64,000 nucleotides of DNA, from the NCBI RefSeq assembly GCF_013141915.1, contig NZ_SROX01000004.1:1-64000 (forward strand), given 5' to 3'. Of the stretch, positions 36,993 through 44,307 are shown piece after piece; within the stretch, counting starts at the first letter, position 1; every line of letters begins with the position of its first letter. The DNA comes from Cupriavidus necator (GTDB taxonomy: Bacteria > Pseudomonadota > Gammaproteobacteria > Burkholderiales > Burkholderiaceae). The translations under genes and the position numbers were made by a program. The notes under the pieces are model-generated. The model ran no database searches. It was not told the origin of the DNA and was given only the letters and a program-made list of their open reading frames with translations.

Positions 36993-37260
36993 TGCCGCAT
37001 GTCGCCCCGGAACAAATTCATTACCATCGCCATTCGAATATGGCGTTTGCATCATGGCAGAGCGCCTTTACCCTTGTGAAGTCAATGTTTGCGATGCCGT
37101 AATGAAAATTTTCGCGAGTTGGCCGTACGCCGATAAGCGGGTGTTTGCTGCTAGTATCCAGCATCGGGAATACAGGCGGTCGGGGCGCTCCTTCACCGCG
37201 ACATCTCATTGCGGCAGCCACAGGCACCGTGCCCCCGGGCCCGGGCTGCACTCCAGGTTC
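36993..37260. promoter_or_regulatory. Divergent promoter region with palindrome CGCCAT-N6-ATGGCG
   Basis: This 268-base gap separates divergent barrel genes and is AT-rich. It contains the perfect repeat CGCCAT-TCGAAT-ATGGCG (37028-37045) around a central TTCGAA. Repeated GTTTGC words (around 37045-37110) are also present. I do not identify reliable -35/-10 boxes. Coordinated control of both sides by one regulator is possible. Confidence 0.4.
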
Positions 37261-38223
37261 ATGCCTATGCCAAAGACCCTCGCCATCCGGCTTGCCATGG
37301 CCGTCCCGCTGATCCTTGCCTGGGCCGGCGCCCACGCGACCGAAGGCGCGCTCGGACGCCCCGTGACCGGCACCAGCGTGGTCCCCAATGCGGGGATCGT
37401 GTCGCCGGAGCCGGCGCTGATCGTCAATGTCGGCGAGATCTACCTCGACGGCTCGATCGGCGGCAGCCGTACCGTGCCGATCGCCGGCAAGGCCTCGGCC
37501 GGCGTGGACGGCAAGGTCGCCTTCACGCTGGCAACCGTGATGAAAGTGTGGGACACCGATACCGGCGCCTGGAACTTTGCCTCCAGCTTTACGCTGCCCT
37601 ATGTGTGGACCAAGGTCACGGCCAACCTTGCGCTCGGCGGCCGCAGCAGCAGCACGCAGGACACCGCGTCCAACCTGTTCGACATCACCTTTGCGCCCAT
37701 CATTGCCGGCTACCATTTTTCCAAGACCGAACACGTGGCACTGAGCCTGAACGTGTGGGCGCCGACCGGCAAGTACGACCCCAACGCCCTGGCCAACCCC
37801 AGCCTGAACAACTGGACCTTCATCCCGCAGGTGGCCTACACCAAGTTGTTCCCGGAACACGGGCTCGAGTTCGACGCGGTCGCGGGCATCCAGTTCTACA
37901 CTCGCAACCACGCCACCGATTACCAGAACGCGCCGCTGTTCACGCTCGACACCATGCTGCTGAAGCGCTTATCGAACGGGGCCGGCCTGGGCCTGATCGC
38001 CGGCACGACGCAGCAGCTGGGCGACGACAGCGGCCCGTTGGCGGACCGCCTGAACGGCTTCCGCGGGCACGACTGGGCGGTGGGCCCGATCGTCACCTAC
38101 GACACCAAGGTGGGCGCCAAAAGCCTGCTGTCGCTGGGCCTGCGCTGGGTGCCATCGGTGGCGAGCAAGAACCGGCTGAAGAGCACCAATACGTTCATGG
38201 GCACGGCGACGCTGGTCTTCTGA
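37261..38223 (+). CDS. Outer-membrane transporter of the phenol MetA/SphA-like family
   Basis: The 320-residue protein begins with a signal peptide (MPMPKTLAIRLAMAVPLILAWAGAHATEG). A barrel-type sequence follows, with LIVNVGEIYLDGSIGG, WNFASSFTLPYVWTKVTAN, GYHFSKTEHVALSLNVWAPTGKYDPN and KSLLSLGLRWVP, typical of the outer-membrane family related to phenol-pathway MetA and to SphA. Such proteins are assumed to import hydrophobic or aromatic compounds. The ATG at 37261 starts the signal peptide. It diverges from the sulfatase locus and may handle the product or substrate of that locus. No aromatic pathway genes are next to it. Confidence 0.75.
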   Translation: MPMPKTLAIRLAMAVPLILAWAGAHATEGALGRPVTGTSVVPNAGIVSPEPALIVNVGEIYLDGSIGGSRTVPIAGKASAGVDGKVAFTLATVMKVWDTDTGAWNFASSFTLPYVWTKVTANLALGGRSSSTQDTASNLFDITFAPIIAGYHFSKTEHVALSLNVWAPTGKYDPNALANPSLNNWTFIPQVAYTKLFPEHGLEFDAVAGIQFYTRNHATDYQNAPLFTLDTMLLKRLSNGAGLGLIAGTTQQLGDDSGPLADRLNGFRGHDWAVGPIVTYDTKVGAKSLLSLGLRWVPSVASKNRLKSTNTFMGTATLVF

Positions 38224-38334
38224 TGGCATGCCGGAGTCCGCCAAAGGGCTGCCGCTGGCCTAGCGACCAAGCCGCTGCGTCCGCGTTGATCAAGCGCAAG
38301 CCCAAATCCATTTCCAGCCTGCAAACTGGCCGCC

Positions 38335-39330
38335 ATGACGATTTTGCCCTCTTCTTCCCCCGTTTCCGGCGACACCCGCCCGCCTGCGCCCGCCGAGCCC
38401 TCCGTGCCGCCGCGCCGCCGGGCGCTGGTGCCGCGTGGCCGCTTCGCCTTTGTCACCGGCATCCTCAGCTGGACCCTGCTGATCGCCAGCACGCTGTTCT
38501 GGTGCGGGCTGCTGTTTCCGCTGGCCCTGCTGAAACTGGCGCTGCCCTTTGCCGCGGCCAGGCGGCGCATCGATCCGCTGCTCAACGGCATCGCCACCGC
38601 CTGGATTTCCGGCAACAGCGGCTGGTTCTCGTGGATCCAGCGCGAGCCGTGGGACATCCGGGGCAATGACGGGCTGCGCTATGCCGATTGGTACCTGGTC
38701 AACTGCAACCACCAGTCGTGGGCCGACATCTTCGTGCTGCAGCGTGCGCTGAACCGGCGCATCCCGCTACTGAAGTTCTTCCTCAAGCAACAGCTGATCT
38801 ATGTGCCGGTGATCGGCCTGGCCTGGTGGGCACTGGACTTCCCGTTCATGAAGCGCCATGGCAAGGCCGAGCTGCGGCGCAATCCGGCGGCGCGGCGCCA
38901 GGACCAGGAAACCGCCCGGCGCGCCTGCGCGAAGTTCTCGCTGGTGCCAACCAGCGTGATGGTATTTGCCGAAGGCACGCGCTTCACCGAGGCCAAGCGC
39001 GCCGCGCAGGCTTCGCCGTACCGCCACCTGCTCAAGCCCAAGGCCGGCGGGCTGGCGGTGGCGCTGAACGCAATGGGCGACAAGTTCCGCTCGCTGATCG
39101 ATGTCACTATCGCCTACCCGGACGGCGCACCGGGCTTCTGGGACCTGGCCTGCGGGCGCGCGGGCCCGGTGCTGGTGCGCATGCGCCAGCTGCCGGTGCC
39201 ACCTTCTTTCTGCCAGGCCGACTACGGCAGCGACAAGGCCTTCCGCACCGAATTCCACCACTGGCTGGCACGCCAGTGGGAGGCCAAGGACGCCGAGATC
39301 GATGCGCTGATGCGGCCGCGCCAGGGCTGA
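38335..39330 (+). CDS. Lysophospholipid acyltransferase (PlsC/YihG-like)
   Basis: The 331-residue protein has a basic, proline-rich N-terminus, a membrane helix (about 38-62) and the acyltransferase domain. Motif I is NHQSWADIF (HX4D, about residue 124) and EGTRF (about 212-216) is the second conserved motif, both needed for acyl transfer. The domain includes PLLKFFLKQQLIYVPVIGLAWWALDFPFMKRHG. It resembles E. coli YihG, a 1-acylglycerol-3-phosphate acyltransferase, and may remodel phospholipid acyl chains. It is transcribed alone, and its stop faces the oxidoreductase gene 7 bases away. A G/C palindrome (CCGGC-GCTA-GCCGG, 39332-39345) between the stops may be a weak shared terminator without a T run. 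Confidence 0.9.
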   Translation: MTILPSSSPVSGDTRPPAPAEPSVPPRRRALVPRGRFAFVTGILSWTLLIASTLFWCGLLFPLALLKLALPFAAARRRIDPLLNGIATAWISGNSGWFSWIQREPWDIRGNDGLRYADWYLVNCNHQSWADIFVLQRALNRRIPLLKFFLKQQLIYVPVIGLAWWALDFPFMKRHGKAELRRNPAARRQDQETARRACAKFSLVPTSVMVFAEGTRFTEAKRAAQASPYRHLLKPKAGGLAVALNAMGDKFRSLIDVTIAYPDGAPGFWDLACGRAGPVLVRMRQLPVPPSFCQADYGSDKAFRTEFHHWLARQWEAKDAEIDALMRPRQG

Positions 39331-39337
39331 GCCGGCG

Positions 39338-41188
39338 CTAGCCGGGGAGTCGCTCGATGGCGCGCTTGCCCTGCCCCACCGCGGCCGTCAGCGAAGGGCT
39401 GCCGGCGTTGTCACTGTTGGCGATGCTGATGTTGCCGACACCGGCCAGCCCCGGCCACGCCGCGTCGGGCGCCACGTTCTCGCCGGCCAGGCTGTCCGGC
39501 ATGTAGCTGTAGCCGTGGGCCCAGCGGTTGACGGTGATGCCGCGGACCACGTCCTTCGCGGCAAAGCCCTGGTGCCCCAGCATGCGGTCGAGCTGCGTGC
39601 GGATGTCGCGCTCCATCGCGTCGAACGGCGTGCCCAGCAGCAAGGCGCGGCCGGCACGGAAGCGGTCACGCGCGGGCATGCCGCTGTCGGGCACCGTCGG
39701 CACATAGAGCATGTGCAGCACGGCGGGGTCGGAGGGCTCCGTGCCGGCGGGCGGCTCCAGCCACAAATCGGTGTAGGCCATGGCCGGAGCATGGATGCGG
39801 CGCGTACGCAGCGCCGCAAACGCCTGCCAGTGGTCCAGTGCCACCTTGGTGTAGACCAGCGGCGCCTTGGCCCCGTTGTGCAGGATCGCTTTCTGTTGCG
39901 CCGGCAGCGACGGCAGCAGGTACGGAATCATCATGTTATAGCCGGCCAGCACCACGTGGCGCGCCTCGACCCGATGCAAGTCGCCGCTGAACCCATAGGT
40001 GACGCGTGTGATCGGGCCGTCGGGCTCGACCGCGATCGCGGTGCTGTTCAGCCGCAGCCGCACCGGCTGCCCGTCGCGGTCCAGGCGGCTGTAGTCGAAC
40101 GCGGCCGATCCCACCTCAGCCGCGCGGGCCACCCTGGCTACGCCCGGGATCAGGCTCTGCACCAGCAGCCGCGCCAGCGAGGCATTGCCATCGGCGAACC
40201 ACAGCCGTGAAGCCGGCGACTTGCCCAGCCGCGCATTGCCCGCCGGCGCCGGCATGTTGGCGCCAGCGGGCAGGCCGATGGCAATGGCGGCGGCCACCGA
40301 GATGCCGTCGGCATCCAGGGCATAGGCGTCATGGCTGCGGCTGCGCAGGAAGCGCTGCCCGGCCAGGCCGATGCCGGCGTGGTCGCGCAGGAAGGTGGCG
40401 TAGCGCATCGCACGCAGCGCTGCCGTGCGCGCCGCGCCGGACAGCGCCGGCAGGTAATCGGTGGTGCCGGCGGCCAGCCGCGCCAGCGCGGCCCGGTCCG
40501 CCGCGGGCAACGGCGCGCTGTCCAGAAAGCGCGACAAGGCCGCCGCATCCGGCCCCCCCGGGCGCGCTCCGCTGCGCGCGTCGATCCCTTCGCCAAACGG
40601 GTCGCCCGCGACCCATTGGTCGCGCCCGAAGTGCTCGGCATCGAAGAACACGGCGCGGCCCATGCCGAGCGCGGCATAGGGGTCAGCGGCCGCGCCGGCG
40701 GGCGGCTGCGCGGGATCGAGCCCGAGCCCGGCCAGCAGCTCGCGCACCGCGGCGTCGCTGGCGGCGCCTGCCGGCATCTCGGCGCTGCCGCCATAGGTCA
40801 CCAGCCGCTTGCCGCGCACCGTGAACTCGTTGCGCTTGGCGTGGCCGCCGAAATCGTCGTGGTTGTCGAGGATCAGGATGCGGCGGTTGGCGCCAAAGCG
40901 GCGGCGGTAGAACCACGCCGCCGCCAGGCCGCTGAGGCCGCCGCCGACCACCACCAGGTCATAGGCTTCACGCGCCAGCACCGCGGGATACTTCGCGCCT
41001 TCGCGCGCCAGGCTGTGGGCCAGCGTATAGGTGCCGGGATGGTTGCCGCGCAAGCCGGTCAGCGCGGGCGGATAAGACGGAGACGGTGCCCCGGCGCGGG
41101 TCTGCGCATGCAGCAGCTGCGCCGGGGCCAGTCCCGCGGCGATGGTCAGCGCGGTGCCATTGAGGAAGTCTCTGCGGGTGATCGTCAT
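39338..41188 (-). CDS. Tat-exported FAD-dependent oxidoreductase, spermidine dehydrogenase-like
   Basis: The 616-residue protein has a twin-arginine signal TRRDFLNGTALTIAAG at residues 4-19. The FAD-binding Rossmann motif is YDLVVVGGGLSGLAAAWFYRR (about 72-92), and DNHDDFGGHAKRNEF follows. It has LTGLRGNHPGTY just before the Rossmann fold, a pattern I associate with the spermidine dehydrogenase (SpdH) group of periplasmic amine oxidoreductases. The ATG at 41188 starts the signal peptide and overlaps the stop of the triheme cytochrome gene (ATGA), so the cytochrome is the likely electron acceptor. Polyamine oxidation is my best guess; other periplasmic dehydrogenases remain possible. Confidence 0.82.
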   Translation of the reverse strand: MTITRRDFLNGTALTIAAGLAPAQLLHAQTRAGAPSPSYPPALTGLRGNHPGTYTLAHSLAREGAKYPAVLAREAYDLVVVGGGLSGLAAAWFYRRRFGANRRILILDNHDDFGGHAKRNEFTVRGKRLVTYGGSAEMPAGAASDAAVRELLAGLGLDPAQPPAGAAADPYAALGMGRAVFFDAEHFGRDQWVAGDPFGEGIDARSGARPGGPDAAALSRFLDSAPLPAADRAALARLAAGTTDYLPALSGAARTAALRAMRYATFLRDHAGIGLAGQRFLRSRSHDAYALDADGISVAAAIAIGLPAGANMPAPAGNARLGKSPASRLWFADGNASLARLLVQSLIPGVARVARAAEVGSAAFDYSRLDRDGQPVRLRLNSTAIAVEPDGPITRVTYGFSGDLHRVEARHVVLAGYNMMIPYLLPSLPAQQKAILHNGAKAPLVYTKVALDHWQAFAALRTRRIHAPAMAYTDLWLEPPAGTEPSDPAVLHMLYVPTVPDSGMPARDRFRAGRALLLGTPFDAMERDIRTQLDRMLGHQGFAAKDVVRGITVNRWAHGYSYMPDSLAGENVAPDAAWPGLAGVGNISIANSDNAGSPSLTAAVGQGKRAIERLPG

Positions 41189-42519
41189 CGGCGGCTCATG
41201 GTTTCGGCGTCGGCCTGGCGCTGCGCGGCAAGGGCCTTGCGCCGCACGGCCACCTCGGACTCCGGCACCGGCGCGGCGCGGTTGCCCCAGCTGCGGCGGA
41301 TAAAGCTCAGCACATTGGCCAGCTCCTGGTCGTCCAGCGTCCAGCCATAGCCAGGCATGTGGTAGTCCGACGGCGCGGTGCCCACCCGTGCGGTCACGGC
41401 GCCGTCGAGCAGCAGGTTGACCAGCGAGGCCGGATCCGGATCGGCCACGGTCGGGTTGCCGGCCAGCGGCGGAAATACCCGGGCGAAGCCCTTGCCATCG
41501 GCCCCATGGCACGGCATGCAGAACACCGCGTACTGGCGCGCGCCGGGCAGGTCGAAGCGGCCCTGCCGAAGCTGCTGCGCGGTGGCGGGATCGTGCCGGA
41601 ACGGCTGTTTTTCACCGCGCGCGCCTGGCAGGGACTTGAGGTAGGCGGCCACCGCGTCGAGGTCGCCCGGGCTCATGTACTGGGTGCTGGTGGAGACCAC
41701 CGTCGACATCGGGCCAAACGAGGTCGCATGGGCATTGCGGCCGGTGCGCAGGAACTCGGCGATCTCCGCGCGCGACCAGGCGCCGAGGCCCGTGAGCTGG
41801 TCGCCGGTGAGGTTGGTGGCGGACCAGCCTTCCACGCTGGCGCCGGACAGGAAGTGCCGGCTGCGCTCGTCCAGCCCCTTCTCGGCGAACAGCGTGCCGC
41901 GCGGCGTATGGCAGGCACCGCAATGCGCCACCGCCTGCACCAGGTACGCGCCGCGGTGCCAGGCGGCGTCGCGCGCCGGGTCGGTACGGATCGGGTCGTC
42001 ATCGAGAAACAGCACATTCCACACCGCCAGCAGGCCGCGCATGCCGAACGGCCAGCGCATCTGCGGCGCGGGATTGCGCTGCGCGACCGGCGCCACCTCG
42101 GCGCGCAGGTAGGCATAGAGGGCCGCCACGTCGTCGCTGCGCAGGCGCGCATACGACGGGTACGGCATCGCCGGATACAGCCGCTTGCCGTCGCGCGCCA
42201 CGCCATGGCGCACAGCGCGGTCGAACTCGGCCAGCGAATAGGCGCCGATGCCGCTGCCGGCATCGGGCGTGATATTGGTCGAGTACAGCGTGCCGGCCGC
42301 GGTGCGGATCGGCAGGCCGCCGGCAAACGGCTTGCCGCCTTCGCTGGTATGGCAGGCGGCGCAGTTGGCGATGCGCGCCAGATAGCGGCCGCGCTCGACT
42401 TGCTGCGCGTCGGCGGCGAGCGCCAGACCCGCTGGCAGCAGCATGGCCAGCGCCAGCCCGGCCAGCTTGCGCCAGGCGCGGGAAACAGCCTGGCCCGGCC
42501 GGTTGGGATCGCAGCGCAT
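41185..42519 (-). CDS. Triheme c-type cytochrome, electron acceptor subunit
   Basis: The 444-residue protein has a signal peptide (about 1-37, ending LALAADAQ) and three CxxCH haem sites: C53AACH, C200GACH and C334MPCH. This triheme layout is that of the cytochrome subunits of membrane-bound alcohol, gluconate and sorbitol dehydrogenases, which pass electrons to ubiquinone or a terminal oxidase. Here it pairs with a Tat-exported FAD protein. Downstream coupling is by ATGA, and the upstream DUF2970 gene ends only 13 bases away, so the three genes are probably one transcript. No membrane-spanning small dehydrogenase subunit is seen. Confidence 0.93.
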   Translation of the reverse strand: MRCDPNRPGQAVSRAWRKLAGLALAMLLPAGLALAADAQQVERGRYLARIANCAACHTSEGGKPFAGGLPIRTAAGTLYSTNITPDAGSGIGAYSLAEFDRAVRHGVARDGKRLYPAMPYPSYARLRSDDVAALYAYLRAEVAPVAQRNPAPQMRWPFGMRGLLAVWNVLFLDDDPIRTDPARDAAWHRGAYLVQAVAHCGACHTPRGTLFAEKGLDERSRHFLSGASVEGWSATNLTGDQLTGLGAWSRAEIAEFLRTGRNAHATSFGPMSTVVSTSTQYMSPGDLDAVAAYLKSLPGARGEKQPFRHDPATAQQLRQGRFDLPGARQYAVFCMPCHGADGKGFARVFPPLAGNPTVADPDPASLVNLLLDGAVTARVGTAPSDYHMPGYGWTLDDQELANVLSFIRRSWGNRAAPVPESEVAVRRKALAAQRQADAETMSRR

Positions 42520-42532
42520 GGAGGCAGCCTGG

Positions 42533-42727
42533 TCAGGCCGCCTGGGCCGCGGACACGGCCCAGTTGGCCGCCAGCACCAGGCACACCACCAGCCCGGCGG
42601 CGACGGCCACGCCGGTGAGAATCAGCGGCACCGGGCGCAGGTTGTCCAGGTCGCGCTGGTGCTCCCGGCCCTGGCGCAGGCCAAAGAAGCCCCACAGCAC
42701 GGTCTGCAACAGCCTCAACGGATTCAT
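42533..42727 (-). CDS. Small DUF2970 membrane protein
   Basis: A 64-residue protein beginning MNPLRLLQTVLWGFFGLRQGREHQRDL. It has a short helix and then a membrane segment (about 36-60: VPLILTGVAVAAGLVVCLVLAANW). This agrees with DUF2970, a small family of unknown function in beta- and gamma-proteobacteria. A strong ribosome site (AAGGAGA four bases before the ATG) fixes the start at 42727; an in-frame extension upstream lacks one. It is the first gene of the DUF2970-cytochrome-FAD oxidoreductase transcript. Whether it assists the dehydrogenase is unknown. Confidence 0.8.
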   Translation of the reverse strand: MNPLRLLQTVLWGFFGLRQGREHQRDLDNLRPVPLILTGVAVAAGLVVCLVLAANWAVSAAQAA

Positions 42728-42797
42728 GGCATCTCCTTGCACAACGCCTGCGTGGACGAGATGCCGATTATGGGCCGTCCTTGCCGGCCATACCAGC

Positions 42798-42828
42798 ATC
42801 AGATAACTGGAAAAATTACGTATCAGTT
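42798..42828. promoter_or_regulatory. Candidate MocR operator between DUF2970 and MocR genes
   Basis: Direct repeat ATCAG at 42798-42802 and 42822-42826, with inverted halves AACTG (42805-42809) and CAGTT (42824-42828), in an AT-rich patch. GATAAT (42843-42848) further on is a possible -10 for the regulator. MocR-type proteins often bind direct repeats, so this is a reasonable site for autoregulation. Confidence 0.35.
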
Positions 42829-42888
42829 GGACGGGCCCGGGCGATAATCCTTGCACCGCCGCTGCCCGACCATCCCACGGCCCCAACC

Positions 42889-44307
42889 ATGAAACGGTAC
42901 GAAGCCCTCGCCGAAACCCTGGCCGCCGATATCCGCAACGGCAGCCTGCCCCCGGGCACGCGCCTGCCCTCGATCCGCAAGACCGTGGCGCAGTACGGGG
43001 TGAGCCCGTCGACCGCGTTCCAGGCCTATTACCGGCTGGAAGAACGGGGGCTGGTGCGGGCGCGCGAGCGTTCCGGCTACTACGTGGCGGGCCCCGCGCG
43101 GCGCGAGCTGCCGCAGCCGCAGGCGCGCCCGTCGCGGCAGGTATCGACGCAGGTGGACATCTCCAAGCTGGTGTTCGCCGTGCTGGAAGGCGCGCGCGAC
43201 CGCGAGCTGGTGCAGTTCGGCTCGGCCTTCCCGTCGCCGGAGCTGTTCCCGTGGGAGCGGCTGGGCAAGTCGCTGGCGCGTGCCGGCCGCGCGCTCGATC
43301 CCTGGTACTCGGTCAACGACCTGCCGCCCGGCAATGCCGCGCTGCGCCGCCAGATCGCGCTGCGCTACCTGGGCGCGGGCGCGCCGCAGCCCGCGGAAGA
43401 CCTGGTCGTCACCAATGGCGCGCTCGAGGCGCTGAACCTGTGCCTGATGGCGGTCACCCAGCCGGGCGACGTGGTCGCGATCGAATCGCCCGGCTTCTAT
43501 GCCTCGCTGCAAGCGCTGGAGCGGCTGCGGCTCAAGGCCGTGGAGATCCCGGTCGACCCCGCCGAAGGCATCGACCTGGGCGCGCTCGACACGGCGCTGT
43601 CGCGCCATCCGGTCAAGGCGTGCTGGTTCATGACGCAATTCCAGAATCCGCTTGGCGCCAGCATGTCGGAAGACAAGAAAAAGGCGCTGGTGGCCTTGCT
43701 CGCACGCCACCAGGTTCCGCTGATCGAGGACGACGTCTATGGCGAACTGTACTTCGGCAACCGCTGCCCGTTGCCGGCCAAGGCCTTCGATACGCAGGGG
43801 CTGGTGATGCATTGCAGTTCGTTCTCCAAGACCCTGGCGCCCGGCTTCCGCATCGGCTGGGTGGCGCCGGGGCGCTTTGGCGAGGCCATCCAGCGGCTCA
43901 AGCTGATGACCACGCTGTCGGCCGGCGTGCCGGCGCAGGTGGCGCTGGCCGAGTACCTGCAGCATGGCGGCTACGACAAGCACCTGCGCAAGCTGCGCCA
44001 CGTGCTGGAGATGCAGCAGGGCCGCATGATCGACGCGATCGGCCAGCACTTTCCCGAAGAGGTGCGCGTGTCGCGGCCGGAGGGCGGCTATTTCCTGTGG
44101 GTGGAGTTCGCGGCCGGCTTCGACGCGCTGGCGCTGCACCATGCCGCGCTGGAAGCCGGCATCGGCATCGCGCCGGGACCGATCTTCTCGGCGCGGCAAG
44201 GCTACCGCAACTGCATCCGGCTCAACTACGGCCACCTGTGGAACGACGAGGCCGAGGCCGCCGTGGCCACCCTCGGACGGCTCATCGCGCAGCAGCACGC
44301 CGGCTAG
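42889..44307 (+). CDS. MocR-family regulator (GntR HTH fused to PLP aminotransferase domain)
   Basis: The 472-residue protein has a GntR winged helix in its first 70 residues (ETLAADIRNGSLPPGTRLPSIR, VSPSTAFQAYYRLEERGLVRA). A fold-type I aminotransferase domain follows, with GALEALNLCL, MTQFQNPLGASM, DDVYGELYF and SSFSKTLAPGFRIGW. K314 is the expected PLP lysine, so the fold should bind cofactor. Such proteins are transcription factors that sense amino compounds. It is divergent from the DUF2970-cytochrome-oxidoreductase genes. If those oxidise a polyamine, this regulator could sense it. The stop codon overlaps that of the convergent transporter gene (CTAG, 44304-44307). Confidence 0.92.
   Translation: MKRYEALAETLAADIRNGSLPPGTRLPSIRKTVAQYGVSPSTAFQAYYRLEERGLVRARERSGYYVAGPARRELPQPQARPSRQVSTQVDISKLVFAVLEGARDRELVQFGSAFPSPELFPWERLGKSLARAGRALDPWYSVNDLPPGNAALRRQIALRYLGAGAPQPAEDLVVTNGALEALNLCLMAVTQPGDVVAIESPGFYASLQALERLRLKAVEIPVDPAEGIDLGALDTALSRHPVKACWFMTQFQNPLGASMSEDKKKALVALLARHQVPLIEDDVYGELYFGNRCPLPAKAFDTQGLVMHCSSFSKTLAPGFRIGWVAPGRFGEAIQRLKLMTTLSAGVPAQVALAEYLQHGGYDKHLRKLRHVLEMQQGRMIDAIGQHFPEEVRVSRPEGGYFLWVEFAAGFDALALHHAALEAGIGIAPGPIFSARQGYRNCIRLNYGHLWNDEAEAAVATLGRLIAQQHAG

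Noticed and set aside
39332..39345. CCGGC-GCTA-GCCGG hairpin between convergent genes
   Set aside because: No T run, and it overlaps the oxidoreductase stop; left as a note under the acyltransferase rather than called a terminator.
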